This document shows, one piece after another, positions 44,645 to 52,691 of a stretch of DNA of 64,000 nt (position 1 is its first letter; every line of letters begins with the position of its first letter). Source of the stretch: DATAGF01 sp963819845 (GTDB taxonomy: Bacteria > Actinomycetota > Thermoleophilia > Miltoncostaeales > Miltoncostaeaceae); contig CAWFXQ010000016.1 of assembly GCA_963819845.1 (NCBI GenBank), positions 1 to 64,000 on the forward strand. Reading direction: 5' to 3'. The translations under genes were made by a program, and so were the position numbers. The notes under the pieces are model-generated. The model had not been told where the DNA came from. It did no database searches and was given only the letters and a program-made list of their open reading frames with translations.

Positions 44645-44666
44645 GGCTCTACCGCGGCTCTACCGC
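44645..44666. repeat. Perfect 11-bp tandem repeat between regulator and cupin
   Basis: GGCTCTACCGC occurs twice in tandem (44645-44655, 44656-44666). An 11-bp period is the spacing at which SARP monomers bind on one DNA face. It lies between the divergent giant SARP gene (start 44623) and the cupin gene (start 44755). A -10 element at the expected offset is not obvious on either strand. Confidence 0.5.
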
Positions 44667-44754
44667 GCGGACACCTCGACTCAACCACAGCCGCGCAGCC
44701 TGGGGCAACAGACCACCGCGTCCGCACCGCCGGACGCCGAGCGAGGAGGCATCA

Positions 44755-45312
44755 ATGGCATACCGAGGACAGATCATCGAGAACCCGGTCAGCGGCGAGC
44801 GCATCACCTTCGTGACCACCGCCGCCGACACCGGCGGCGAGCTGCTCGTGATCGAGCTCGAGCTGACGCCCGACGGGCACGCGCCCGGCCTGCACGTCCA
44901 CCCGATCCAGCAGGAGCGCTTCGAGGTCATCTCCGGGCGGATGAGGTTCCGCCAGGGGCTGCGCAGCTCGGTCGCGGGGCCCGGCGACGTCGTCGTCGTG
45001 GAGCCCGGCACCGCGCACGCGTTCGCCAACGCCGGCGACGGCCCGGCCCGCGCTCGCGTCGAGATCCGCCCGGCGCTCCAGATGGAGCGCCTGTTCGAGA
45101 CCGCCGTCGCCCTGGCCCGCGAGGGCCGCACCACCGCCAAGGGAATGCCGACGCCCCTGGAGCTGGCGCTGTTCACGCGTCATTTCGCCCAGGAGGTCCG
45201 GGGCCCCTACGCGCCCGCGTGGCTGCAGCGCATGTCGCTCGCCCCGCTGGCCTGGCTGGCCGCCCACCGCGGCCGCGACGCCCGCTACTCCCCGCGCCCG
45301 GCAACCGCCTGA
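44755..45312 (+). CDS. Cupin-domain protein
   Basis: A 185-residue protein with a single cupin barrel: motif 1 in GLHVHPIQQERFEVISGRM and motif 2 in VVVEPGTAHAFANAGDGPAR; His and Glu residues suited to bind a metal are present. The C-terminal 70 residues are helical (LFETAVALAREGRTTAKGMP). GAGGAGG site before the ATG. Divergent from the giant SARP regulator, hence a possible target. Ligand unknown. Confidence 0.82.
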   Translation: MAYRGQIIENPVSGERITFVTTAADTGGELLVIELELTPDGHAPGLHVHPIQQERFEVISGRMRFRQGLRSSVAGPGDVVVVEPGTAHAFANAGDGPARARVEIRPALQMERLFETAVALAREGRTTAKGMPTPLELALFTRHFAQEVRGPYAPAWLQRMSLAPLAWLAAHRGRDARYSPRPATA

Positions 45313-45340
45313 GCGCCCACTCGATTCCGAAGGAGAAACC

Positions 45341-45733
45341 ATGTTCAACCGACGCACCCTCATCATCACCGCCGCCGCCTGTGCGCTCTCGGCCTCCGTG
45401 GCCGGCGCGGCCTCGGCCATGCCGGACAGCATCGACGGTCCCGCCCCATCGACCGAGGTGGAGCTCTGCCAGCAGCGCGCGGCGTCGCCGGAGGCGGCCT
45501 CGGTGGCCGTCGTCGGCGCCCGCGAGGTGAGCACGTTCCAGGCGCGCGCCCACCGCTTCGCGGCCGAGCGCGATCCCGGCCGGGACGCCCTCGACCGCGA
45601 GTACGGGCTCTCGGGCTACGTCCGGGTGTCCGCCGGGACCACCGCGCCCCAGTGGTTCGACGCGCTGATGGTCCGCAGCGACGCGCTCAACCGGACGCTC
45701 GGGCTCGGCGCGTACGCCGACCTGGCGAACTGA
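45341..45733 (+). CDS. Secreted protein, 130 aa
   Basis: Signal peptide (LIITAAACALSASVAGAASA, cleavage near ASA-MP) and a mature part with one Cys (VELCQQRAASP) and the C-terminal RVSAGTTAPQWFDALMVRSD, ALNRTLGLGAYADL. GAAGGAG site; 28 bp after the cupin gene, so probably cotranscribed, and followed by a strong terminator. Function unknown. Confidence 0.75.
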   Translation: MFNRRTLIITAAACALSASVAGAASAMPDSIDGPAPSTEVELCQQRAASPEAASVAVVGAREVSTFQARAHRFAAERDPGRDALDREYGLSGYVRVSAGTTAPQWFDALMVRSDALNRTLGLGAYADLAN

Positions 45734-45754
45734 CCCCGTCCCACGACCGCGACC

Positions 45755-45783
45755 GAAGGGCCCGCGCGCTGCGCGGGCCCTTC
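45755..45783. terminator. Strong hairpin terminator
   Basis: GAAGGGCCCGCGC (45755-45767) pairs perfectly with GCGCGGGCCCTTC (45771-45783) around a three-base loop. It sits between convergent genes ending at 45733 (+) and 45832 (-), so it can serve both. Confidence 0.8.
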
Positions 45784-45831
45784 GTGGTTCCGGGGGCCGC
45801 TCGCCGGCGAGCGCGGCGAGGGCCCGGCGCA

Positions 45832-46281
45832 TCAGCCGGCGATCAGGCCCGTCACGTACATGATCGCGATGCCGGCGAGGAAGCCGCCGACGACCCACCC
45901 CGAGGCCAGGCCGCCGGGGGCGCGCCGGGCGATGTAGCGGCCGACCTCCACCACGACCTGCAGCGCGGCGCCGACCGCGATCGAGAAGAAGACGACGGCC
46001 AGCACCTCGTTGGTCAGGAAGCCCCCGATCCAGGCGCCCAGGATCGCCGGCGCACCCGCGATCAGCGCCAGGGCGGCCAGCCGCCAGGGGCTCACGCTCC
46101 GGCCCTCGGCAAGCGGGGCGGCGATGCCGAGGCCCTCGGTGACGTTGTGGACCATGAAGCCCACGATCAGGAAGGTCCCCAGGGCAAGCTCCCCGACGGC
46201 GAAGGAGGAGCCGATCGCCAGGCCCTCCCCGAGGTTGTGCAGGCCGATCCCCACGGCGACCATCGTCGCCAGCGCGAGGCC
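45832..46281 (-). repeat. Duplicated ZIP 3' end, source copy
   Basis: This 450-bp stretch, the end of the intact ZIP gene, recurs at 39641-40090 with four silent differences and no indels. Similarity ends at the stop codon on one side and at CGCGAGGCC (46273-46281) on the other. Confidence 0.9.
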
Positions 46282-47049
46282 GGCGAGCGGCGCGCCGCGC
46301 CCGGCGCCGGGCTCCCGCCGCGACAGGCGCTGGGCCACCCACGACAGCCCGAGGTAGCTGGCGGCGACCCCGAGCACCACCAGGCCGGTGCCGCCCAGCG
46401 CGCTCGGTAGGGCGGCCTGCAGCTCGAGGGCCTCGGCGAGGGCGTCGACGGCCAGGAAGGTGAGCAGGCCGCCGGTGAGGGCCATGAACCCGGCCAGCCA
46501 TCGCGGGTCGGCCTGGCGCAGCGCGGGCAGCCACAACATGCCCAGGGCCACGGGCACGACGCCCACCAGCAGTCCGATCAGCGCGTAGCCGGCCACGCTC
46601 GACCCGCCCAGGTCCGGCGTCGGCACGGCCGCCGGCACCTCCTCGACGGTCTGGATGCCGCTCGAGCTGGTGACGCCGATCGTGTACGGGTCGTCCTCGA
46701 TCCACTCGAACGGGACCTCGATCGTCAACGAGCGCAGCCGCCCGAGCGTGGTGGGCCCGTCAACCGTGAACGGCACGATGGCGTCGTCAACCGTCACCGA
46801 TGCGATCGTGATGTCGCCCTCGGGCTGGGGGTTGCGCACCAGCACCCGGATCTCCCCGGGCTCGAACTGCACCCGGCGCACGTCGAGCTCGTCGGCCGGC
46901 GGCGGGTTGGAGCCGACCAGCGAGGTCAGCGAGTTTCCCGACGACACGAAGGCCGCGGCCGCGGCGATCAGCAGCACGATCGGCACCAGTGCGAGCAGCC
47001 GCGTCGTCCACGTCCCGCCGCGCCGGACCGGGGCCGAGTCGGTCGTCAC
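45832..47049 (-). CDS. ZIP-family metal transporter with external N-terminal domain
   Basis: 405 residues. N-terminal helix (RLLALVPIVLLIAAAAAFVS), an external beta-rich domain of about 110 residues (ELDVRRVQFEPGEIRVLVRN, LRSLTIEVPFEWIEDDPYTI), then eight ZIP helices with metal-site motifs IGLHNLGEGLAIGSS and FMVHNVTEGLGIAAPL. Moves divalent metal (Zn, Fe or Mn) across the membrane. GTG at 47049 directly follows the stop of the multicopper oxidase gene, so the two are translated together; the oxidase may set the metal's redox state before transport (inference). Confidence 0.87.
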   Translation of the reverse strand: MTTDSAPVRRGGTWTTRLLALVPIVLLIAAAAAFVSSGNSLTSLVGSNPPPADELDVRRVQFEPGEIRVLVRNPQPEGDITIASVTVDDAIVPFTVDGPTTLGRLRSLTIEVPFEWIEDDPYTIGVTSSSGIQTVEEVPAAVPTPDLGGSSVAGYALIGLLVGVVPVALGMLWLPALRQADPRWLAGFMALTGGLLTFLAVDALAEALELQAALPSALGGTGLVVLGVAASYLGLSWVAQRLSRREPGAGRGAPLAGLALATMVAVGIGLHNLGEGLAIGSSFAVGELALGTFLIVGFMVHNVTEGLGIAAPLAEGRSVSPWRLAALALIAGAPAILGAWIGGFLTNEVLAVVFFSIAVGAALQVVVEVGRYIARRAPGGLASGWVVGGFLAGIAIMYVTGLIAG

Positions 47050-47050
47050 G

Positions 47051-48058
47051 TCAGTCGTCCACCACGTCGAAGAAGCCCATCCAGCCCAGCTCGGCGAACT
47101 CGGACTGGTGGGCGTGGAACATGAACCTGCCGGCGTGGCTCCAGTCGATCTCGACGATCCCGCGCTCGCCCTGGCACTGCATCACCGTGTCCGTGTACTC
47201 GAAGTGGTCGGTGCTGCCGGTGCGGTAGTAGCGGAAGAACTCGCCGTGCAGGTGGAACGAGTTGATCAGGTCGAACTCGGTCAGGTTCGCCAGGTAGATC
47301 CTCAGCGTCTCCGAACGCCGCACCCGGATGGGGTACTTGGCGTAGTAGAAGGCCTTCCCGTTGACCGTGTAGAAGTTGTTCTCGCCGTCCCCGTCGGTGT
47401 CGAAGCCGTTCATCACCATCACGATCTCGCGCGCCGGCCGGCGGGGCTCGGGCGGGTCGATGATGAAGGCGCCGTAGAGGCCCTTGTGGATGTGCTTCTT
47501 CAGCGGCGTCGCGTGGCAGTGGTAGAGCTGCATGCCGTACGGCCGGGCCGGGAAGCGGTAGGTGAACGAGCTGCCCGGGTTGACGATCTCGAAGACCCCG
47601 TCCATGTCGGACGGGTGGATCCCGTGGAAGTGGATCGTGTGCGGGTGCGAGCCGGCGTTCGTGAACCGCACCTCGAGGATGTCGTCCTGCGTCGCCCGGA
47701 TCACCGGCCCCGGCACCGTGCCGTTGTAGGTCCAGGCGGGGAAGAACACGCCCTGGGCCACCTCCACCTCGCGGTCGATCGCCGAGATCTCGTAGCGGCG
47801 CACACGCCCGGGCTGGTGGGGCAGGGCCGGCGGCGGCGCCAGCAGGGCGTCGAGGTCGCGCGGCCCGCCGGGGGCCGGCACCTCGGCGCCGATCATCGCC
47901 GCGTGGCCGTGGGCGGCCGCGTGGGGGGCGGCCGCGCCCGCCTCGTCGGAGCGCCGCCCGAGCGCCGGCGCGGCGGCGAGCCCGGCCATCGGGACCGCGG
48001 CGATGATGGGGGCCGCCCCGGCGAGCACCTGGCGGCGCGTGAGACCCTTCTTAGGCAC
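47051..48058 (-). CDS. Two-domain multicopper oxidase
   Basis: A 335-residue exported enzyme with a Tat-like signal (LTRRQVLAGAAPIIAAVPMA). Copper ligands are in four places: HTIHFHGIHPSDMDG, MQLYHCHATPLKKHIHKGLY, INSFHLHGEFF and MFHAHQSEFAELGWMGFFDV. Size and ligand pattern fit a two-domain laccase/nitrite-reductase-like oxidase; a ferroxidase or manganese-oxidase role fits the coupled ZIP gene. The GTG at 48058 follows a TATAAACT -10-like element by four bases (leaderless), with a palindrome immediately upstream. Confidence 0.87.
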   Translation of the reverse strand: MPKKGLTRRQVLAGAAPIIAAVPMAGLAAAPALGRRSDEAGAAAPHAAAHGHAAMIGAEVPAPGGPRDLDALLAPPPALPHQPGRVRRYEISAIDREVEVAQGVFFPAWTYNGTVPGPVIRATQDDILEVRFTNAGSHPHTIHFHGIHPSDMDGVFEIVNPGSSFTYRFPARPYGMQLYHCHATPLKKHIHKGLYGAFIIDPPEPRRPAREIVMVMNGFDTDGDGENNFYTVNGKAFYYAKYPIRVRRSETLRIYLANLTEFDLINSFHLHGEFFRYYRTGSTDHFEYTDTVMQCQGERGIVEIDWSHAGRFMFHAHQSEFAELGWMGFFDVVDD

Positions 48059-48074
48059 GACCAGTTTATAGCGT

Positions 48075-48086
48075 TAGCCATGGCTA
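48075..48086. promoter_or_regulatory. Palindrome TAGCCATGGCTA upstream of oxidase-ZIP operon
   Basis: A perfect 12-bp palindrome abutting the AT-rich -10 of the oxidase gene on its upstream side. Position and TTAG...CTA half-sites suggest a DtxR/MntR-type metal-responsive repressor site; the repressor is not in the window. Confidence 0.45.
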
Positions 48087-48150
48087 GCTGGCAAGGGTGG
48101 GCGGACTACGCGCATCCCATCCGCCGCTGAGGACGGCGCCACAGCGCGGG

Positions 48151-48183
48151 TTCAACCCTGGCCTAAGCGGCCGGTCCTAGCGT
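48151..48183 (+). promoter_or_regulatory. SARP-type promoter, copy B
   Basis: TTCAACC (48151) and CCTAAGC (48162) are 11 bp apart; TAGCGT (48178-48183) follows the TAAG core by 14 bp, exactly as in copy A. The 22 bases from CCTAAG to TAGCGT match copy A at most positions. The ATG lies 58 bp after the -10 start. Confidence 0.65.
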
Positions 48184-48235
48184 CGTCTCAACGCCTGCGG
48201 ACGCGGGCGACCACACCGAGACGAAAGGATCCACC

Positions 48236-48701
48236 ATGTCCGAGATGCAGATCCCCCTGATGCTTCAGCCCGGGACCACCGGCGCCTTCGAGGCCAAGAT
48301 CTTCGACCCGAACGCCGAGCCGGTCACCATCGTCACCGACACGGCAGCCCTTCACCGTCGAGTGCGAGTGGTACCTCGACAGCCCGATCATCGGCTTCCT
48401 CAACGGCCTCTGGCGGGTGCAGGTGGCGTTCGAGTCGATCGGTGGCGGCCCCGACGGCGTCAGGAACTCGAATCCCGTGACCACCTCGTGGAACCCCGGC
48501 ACGCCCGTGCTCGGCCACCCGAGCCGTCGCGCGTACACCGACACGGTCGAGTTCCCCATCAACTCGCTGCCGCTCGACGGCAACCCGCAGCGGGCCTACC
48601 ACCTGACGGCCCTTCTGAGCTCCCGGAACGCGGCCAACACGCAGCCCGGTCCGTTCGCCGCCTACTACGACCTGGGCGTCATCCAGGTCATGGACGCCTA
48701 G
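48236..48701 (+). CDS. Uncharacterised beta-rich protein, paralog B (one frameshift)
   Basis: About 155 residues after correcting a one-base slip near 48345. Frame 1 gives EMQIPLMLQPGTTGAFEAKI; the other gives QPFTVECEWYLDSPIIGFLN, LWRVQVAFESIGGGPDGVRN, RRAYTDTVEFPINSLP and PFAAYYDLGVIQVMDA. Paralog of 20734-21198 with shared ESxGGGP, RAY and YDLGVIQ motifs and a matching promoter. AAAGGAT before the ATG. No signal peptide. Function unknown. Confidence 0.7.
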
Positions 48702-48716
48702 TCCATCGGCCCTTCA

Positions 48717-48754
48717 TCGGACCCGCCTCCGGCCCTCTGCCGGGGCGGGTCCGA
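48717..48754. terminator. Hairpin terminator after paralog B
   Basis: TCGGACCCGCC (48717-48727) pairs with GGCGGGTCCGA (48744-48754), reinforced by an inner CCGGC/GCCGG stem. It lies between convergent genes ending at 48701 (+) and 48760 (-). Confidence 0.65.
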
Positions 48755-48759
48755 GCCGT

Positions 48760-48990
48760 CTAGGACGCCTCCTCGACCTCGGCGCCGAAGCTCAGCCACG
48801 GACCGCCGTGCGCACCGGCCTCGAGCTCGTCGGGCGTCCACTCGCCGGCCTTCTCGGGCAGGAACCGTGCGAAGTCCTCGGCGCCCTCCCGGTCGCCGGC
48901 CCGCTCCAGCAGCGACACGATGCGCCGCACCCTGAGCTCCTCGTCGTCGGAGAGCTGCTTGCCCGCCCACAGGACGCTGCTCGAGCCCAT
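48760..48990 (-). CDS. Small hypothetical protein, 76 aa
   Basis: GSSSVLWAGKQLSDDEELRV, RRIVSLLERAGDREGAEDFA, RFLPEKAGEWTPDELEAGAH: acidic, helical. GGGAGGA site before the ATG at 48990. It follows the SARP gene at 49072 by 81 bp on the same strand, with a TACGAT -10-like element (49026-49021) between. Function unknown. Confidence 0.6.
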   Translation of the reverse strand: MGSSSVLWAGKQLSDDEELRVRRIVSLLERAGDREGAEDFARFLPEKAGEWTPDELEAGAHGGPWLSFGAEVEEAS

Positions 48991-49071
48991 CGGTCCTCCC
49001 TCGGTCGGCACGATTGGGCCATCGTACCTCCGGGCCCCGACGGCGGCACCTGGCCGTCCGGGCGGCTCCGC

Positions 49072-49890
49072 TCAGGCCGAGCCGGTGAGCTCGCGGTAGA
49101 GCCGCTGGGTCTCGCCGGCGGGGCGGAGGCCGAGCTCGCGGTCGAGCAGCTCGGCGCAGCGCTTGAACTGGCGGGCGATCAGCTGGCCCTGGTGCTGGCG
49201 CGCGAAGCAGCGCATCAGCAGGCGGTGGGCCGACTCCCGGCAGGGGTCGGTGCGCAGCACGTCCTGGCACACCGCCACGGCCCCCGTCACGTCGCCCGCC
49301 TCGAGGAAGCCCTCGGCGAGCGCCTCCTTGACCTCGAGGTAGCGCTCCTGCAGCGCCCGCTGATCGTCGAGGTACCACTCGCCGCCGAGCTCGTCCTCGA
49401 GCAGCGGGCCGCGGTAGAGGGCGACCGCCCGGCGCCGCGCCTCGGTGGCCCCGGCGTCGTCGCCCGCGGAGCCGGCCGCCGCGGCGTCGGCGACGGCCGC
49501 GCGGAAGTCGTCGAGGTCGACCCTCCAGGCGAGGTCCGAGCTCAGCTCGTAGCCCCCGTCCTGGTAGAGCAGCAGGGCCGCCTCGCGGCCGGCGCCCTCC
49601 AGGTCGCGCCGGAGCGCGTAGATCGCGACGTTCAGGTTGTTCCGGGCCGACTGGGGCCGGTAGCCGTGCCAGAGCAAGTCCATCAGCTCCTCCCGGCGCG
49701 CCCGGCCGCCGCGCATCAGCACGTACTTCAGGATCGTCAGGCCCTTGAGGCTGGTCCAGCGCCTCACGGGCACCCCGCCGAGCGCGAGCTCGAAGGGCCC
49801 GAGCATCCGGACCGTCGCGTCAACGGGCCGGGCGGCGGCGGGTCCCTCCGCCTCGCCGCCCGTGCCCCTGGTCATGCCGAGTGTCCGCAT
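49072..49890 (-). CDS. SARP/BTAD-family transcriptional regulator
   Basis: A 272-residue regulator: winged helix (VRMLGPFELALGGVPVRRWT, LKGLTILKYVLMRGGRARRE, LMDLLWHGYRPQSARNNLNV, AIYALRRDLEGAGREA) and BTAD domain (VDLDDFRAAVADAAAAGSAG, VALYRGPLLEDELGGEWYLD, VCQDVLRTDPCRESAHRLLM). Complete and in frame. It could serve the copy-B promoter 0.9 kb away or the small gene that follows. It is the fourth SARP regulator in the window. Confidence 0.87.
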   Translation of the reverse strand: MRTLGMTRGTGGEAEGPAAARPVDATVRMLGPFELALGGVPVRRWTSLKGLTILKYVLMRGGRARREELMDLLWHGYRPQSARNNLNVAIYALRRDLEGAGREAALLLYQDGGYELSSDLAWRVDLDDFRAAVADAAAAGSAGDDAGATEARRRAVALYRGPLLEDELGGEWYLDDQRALQERYLEVKEALAEGFLEAGDVTGAVAVCQDVLRTDPCRESAHRLLMRCFARQHQGQLIARQFKRCAELLDRELGLRPAGETQRLYRELTGSA

Positions 49891-49952
49891 CCGGTCCCGC
49901 GGCCCTCCCGGCCGATGGGATGGTGACGACGGCCGGAGTCTCCGCCGGACTC

Positions 49953-50666
49953 TTACGGTGGCGAAACCGACCCTAGGTGTCGGTCTCTCTCACCTGGCGC
50001 CGCGCCGAGCGCCCGCGCCCGCGCCAGAACCTCGTCGAGCATCGCCGGCGTCAGGCGACCGGTGGAGACGTTCTGGGGGCTGGGGTGGTAGCTCCCCAGC
50101 AGCGTCCGCGGCCCGAGGGGCGCCTCGGCGCCGTGGCCGAAGCGGGGCCAGGGCCGAGGGGCGTCGAGCGCCCTCAGGGCGGCGTCCCAGCCCACGGCGC
50201 CGAGCGCCAGCAGCACCCGGGCGCCCGTGCAGAGCGCCAGCTCGCGCACGAGGTAGGGGCGGCAGCGCTCGCGCTCGTCCCGTGCCGGGCGATTGTCGGG
50301 CGGGGCGCAGCGCACGGCCGCCGTCACGCGGCAGCCGCGCAGCCGCATCCCGTCGTCGCGCCCGGTGGAGTCCGGCTGGGACGCGAGGCCGGCCCGGTGC
50401 AGCGCCGCGTAGAGCACGTCGCCGCTCGGGTCGCCGGTGAAGACCCGCCCGGTGCGGTTGGCGCCGTGCGCCGACGGCGCCAGGCCCACGATCACGAGCC
50501 ACGGGTCGGGGTCGCCGAACCCCGGCACGGGCCGGGCCCAGTAGTCCTGGTCGGCGAACGCGCGCCGCTTGACGCGCCCCACCTCCTCCCGCCAGGCCAC
50601 CAGCCGGGGGCAGGCGCGGCAGGCGACGATCTCGGCCGCCAGGGCGCCGAGGGGGCCGGCGGTCAA
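49953..50666 (-). CDS. Type 5 uracil-DNA glycosylase (UdgB-like)
   Basis: A 237-residue iron-sulfur DNA repair enzyme removing uracil from DNA. Family motif GLAPSAHGANRTGRVFTGD and the closing GSYHPSPQNVSTGRL are clear; cysteines for a 4Fe-4S cluster are in VACRACPRLVAW, VRCAPPDNRP and ERCRPYLVRELALC. It starts at TTG 50666, whose last two bases overlap the stop of the upstream hydrolase (TTGA). Confidence 0.9.
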   Translation of the reverse strand: MTAGPLGALAAEIVACRACPRLVAWREEVGRVKRRAFADQDYWARPVPGFGDPDPWLVIVGLAPSAHGANRTGRVFTGDPSGDVLYAALHRAGLASQPDSTGRDDGMRLRGCRVTAAVRCAPPDNRPARDERERCRPYLVRELALCTGARVLLALGAVGWDAALRALDAPRPWPRFGHGAEAPLGPRTLLGSYHPSPQNVSTGRLTPAMLDEVLARARALGAAPGERDRHLGSVSPP

Positions 50667-51367
50667 TTGGCCACGCGCGTCGCGGCCAATTGGCCAGCCC
50701 CCAGCGACGCGGCCAGGAAGGCCACCGTCTCGGCCAGGGCGGCGGGGTCGTGCTGCAGGGTGCGGTGGCCGCCCCCGAGCGCGATCCGCAGCCGCACGGG
50801 GGGCGGGGTGCGGGTCGCCAGGGCGAAGGTCGATCCCCAGTGCACCTGGTCGTCGCCGGTCGCGTGCCAGTAGCCGCGGGCGACCCCGTCCGGCCGCGCC
50901 GGCGGCTCCGGGGAGAGCTCGCGCGGCCACTCCCGCCCCAGGCGATCGGCCAGGCCGTCGGGCCGGGCCGGGCAGATGGCGACGGCGGCGCGCACCCGCG
51001 GGTCGGTCCGCGCGGCGTGGAGCGCCAGCAGGCCGCCCAGCGACGAGCCGCGGGCGCCCAGGGGGGCGTGGCCCCGCGCCGCGAGGGCGTCGAGGCCGGC
51101 GGCGACGTCCTCCACGAGCCCGGGGCCCAGCTCGCCGCCGCTCGCGCCGTGGCCGCGCAGGTCGATGGCCAGCGCCGCCAGGCCGGCGCCCGTCGCCAGG
51201 GCGGCGAAGTCGGCGTGGTTCTCCTTGCGGCTGCCCAGCCCGTGGACGACGAGGACCCCCGGCGCGCCCTCGGCGGCGGGCCAGAGCAGGCCGGCCAGGC
51301 GCGGCCCTCCGGGGGCGCGGATCGCGATGTCGGAGGGCCCGGGCAGGCGGGGAGGATAACCGGTCAT
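50663..51367 (-). CDS. Alpha/beta hydrolase
   Basis: A 234-residue alpha/beta-hydrolase: oxyanion segment VLVVHGLGSRKENHADFAAL, nucleophile elbow GARGSSLGGLLALHAA, LAIDLRGHGASGGE and a late catalytic His in LGGGHRTLQHDP. Probably an esterase or thioesterase; substrate unknown. ATG at 51367, divergent from lysA across 21 bp, so the two promoters must overlap the coding starts. Confidence 0.82.
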   Translation of the reverse strand: MTGYPPRLPGPSDIAIRAPGGPRLAGLLWPAAEGAPGVLVVHGLGSRKENHADFAALATGAGLAALAIDLRGHGASGGELGPGLVEDVAAGLDALAARGHAPLGARGSSLGGLLALHAARTDPRVRAAVAICPARPDGLADRLGREWPRELSPEPPARPDGVARGYWHATGDDQVHWGSTFALATRTPPPVRLRIALGGGHRTLQHDPAALAETVAFLAASLGAGQLAATRVAN

Positions 51368-51388
51368 CTGGTACCGTCCGCGCCTCCG

Positions 51389-52691
51389 ATGATGCCGCTC
51401 GATCAGGTGCTGCCCCCCTCGGCAGCGGTCACCCCCGAGGGGCACCTGTCGATCGGCGGGTGCGACCTCGTGGAGCTCGCGCGGGAGCACGGGACACCGC
51501 TCGTGGTCTACGACGAGGGCGCATTGCGTGCCACGGTGCGGCGCTACCGCGAGGCCTTCGCCGCCCACGACCCGCAGGTGGAGATCGTCTACGCCAGCAA
51601 GGCCTACTTCGGCCTGGCGATGCTTCGGCTCGCCCTCGAGGAGGGGCTGTCGGTCAACGTGGCGTCCGGGGGCGAGCTCTACGCCGCCCTGCGCGCCGGC
51701 TTCCCGCCCGAGCGCATCTACATGCACGGCAACAACAAGGACGCGCGCGAGGTCGAGGAGGCCGTCGAGGCCGGGGTGGGCACGATCATCCTCGACAACC
51801 TCGACGAGATCCCGGTGATCGCCGCCGCGGCCGCCGCGCGGGGCCGGCGCCAGGCCGTGCTGGTGCGCGTGACGCCGGGCGTCAAGCCCTCGACCCACTC
51901 CTACATCGCCACGGGCCAGCTCGACTCGAAGTTCGGCTTCTCGATCGAGGGCGGCGCCGCGCGCGCGGCGGTCGAACGCGGCGCGGGAGTCGGACGCCCT
52001 CGAGCTCGCCGGCCTGCACTGCCACATCGGCTCGCAGCTCTTCGACCTCGGCGGCTACCAGGCCGCCGCCGCGATCGTGGCCGACTTCGCCGCCTCGCTG
52101 AACGGCACGCGGCTGGAGGCGATGAACATGGGCGGGGGCCTGGGGATCGCGTACACCCGCGCCGACCGCCCGGCGGCGGTCGAGGACTACGCCGAGGCCG
52201 TGGTCGAGGCCGTGCGCGGCGAGTGGGGGCGGGTCGGCCTGCCCCAGCCGCGCATCCTGGTGGAGCCGGGCCGCTCGATCGTCGGCCGCGCCGGCGTCAC
52301 CCTCTACCGGGTCGGGGGCACGAAGCTCGTGCCCGGAGTCCGGACCTACGCCTCGGTGGACGGCGGCATGAGCGACCTGCTGCGGCCGATGCTCTACGGC
52401 GCCGTCTACGAGCCGCTGCTCGCAAACCGGGCCGACGCCGAGCCCACCGAGACGCTGCGGCTGGTCGGCAAGCACTGCGAGAGCGGCGACGTGCTGGTGG
52501 CGGAGGCGTCCCTGCCCCCGGTCGGCCCAGGCGACCTCGTCTGCCTTCCGGCCACGGGCGCCTACGGTGTGGCGATGGCCTCGAACTACAATGGGGTGAC
52601 CCGGCCGGCGGTGGCCTTCGTGGACGGCGGTGGCGCGCGCATCGTGACCCGGCGCGAGACCTACGCCGACCTCGTCGCCCGAGACGTGTGA
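51389..52691 (+). CDS. lysA: Diaminopimelate decarboxylase (one frameshift)
   Basis: PLP enzyme that converts meso-diaminopimelate to lysine. PLP lysine in EIVYASKAYFGLAML (Lys71), HGNNKDAREVEEAVEAGVGT, CHIGSQLFDL, MNMGGGLGIAYTR, ILVEPGRSIVGRAGVTLYRV and the active-site Cys in GKHCESGDVL. Full family length if one G is removed near 51980 (VER/ARESDALELAG). TACCGT (51372-51377) is a likely -10 for near-leaderless transcription. First gene of lysA-hom-thrC-thrB; its TGA overlaps the hom GTG. Confidence 0.88.
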
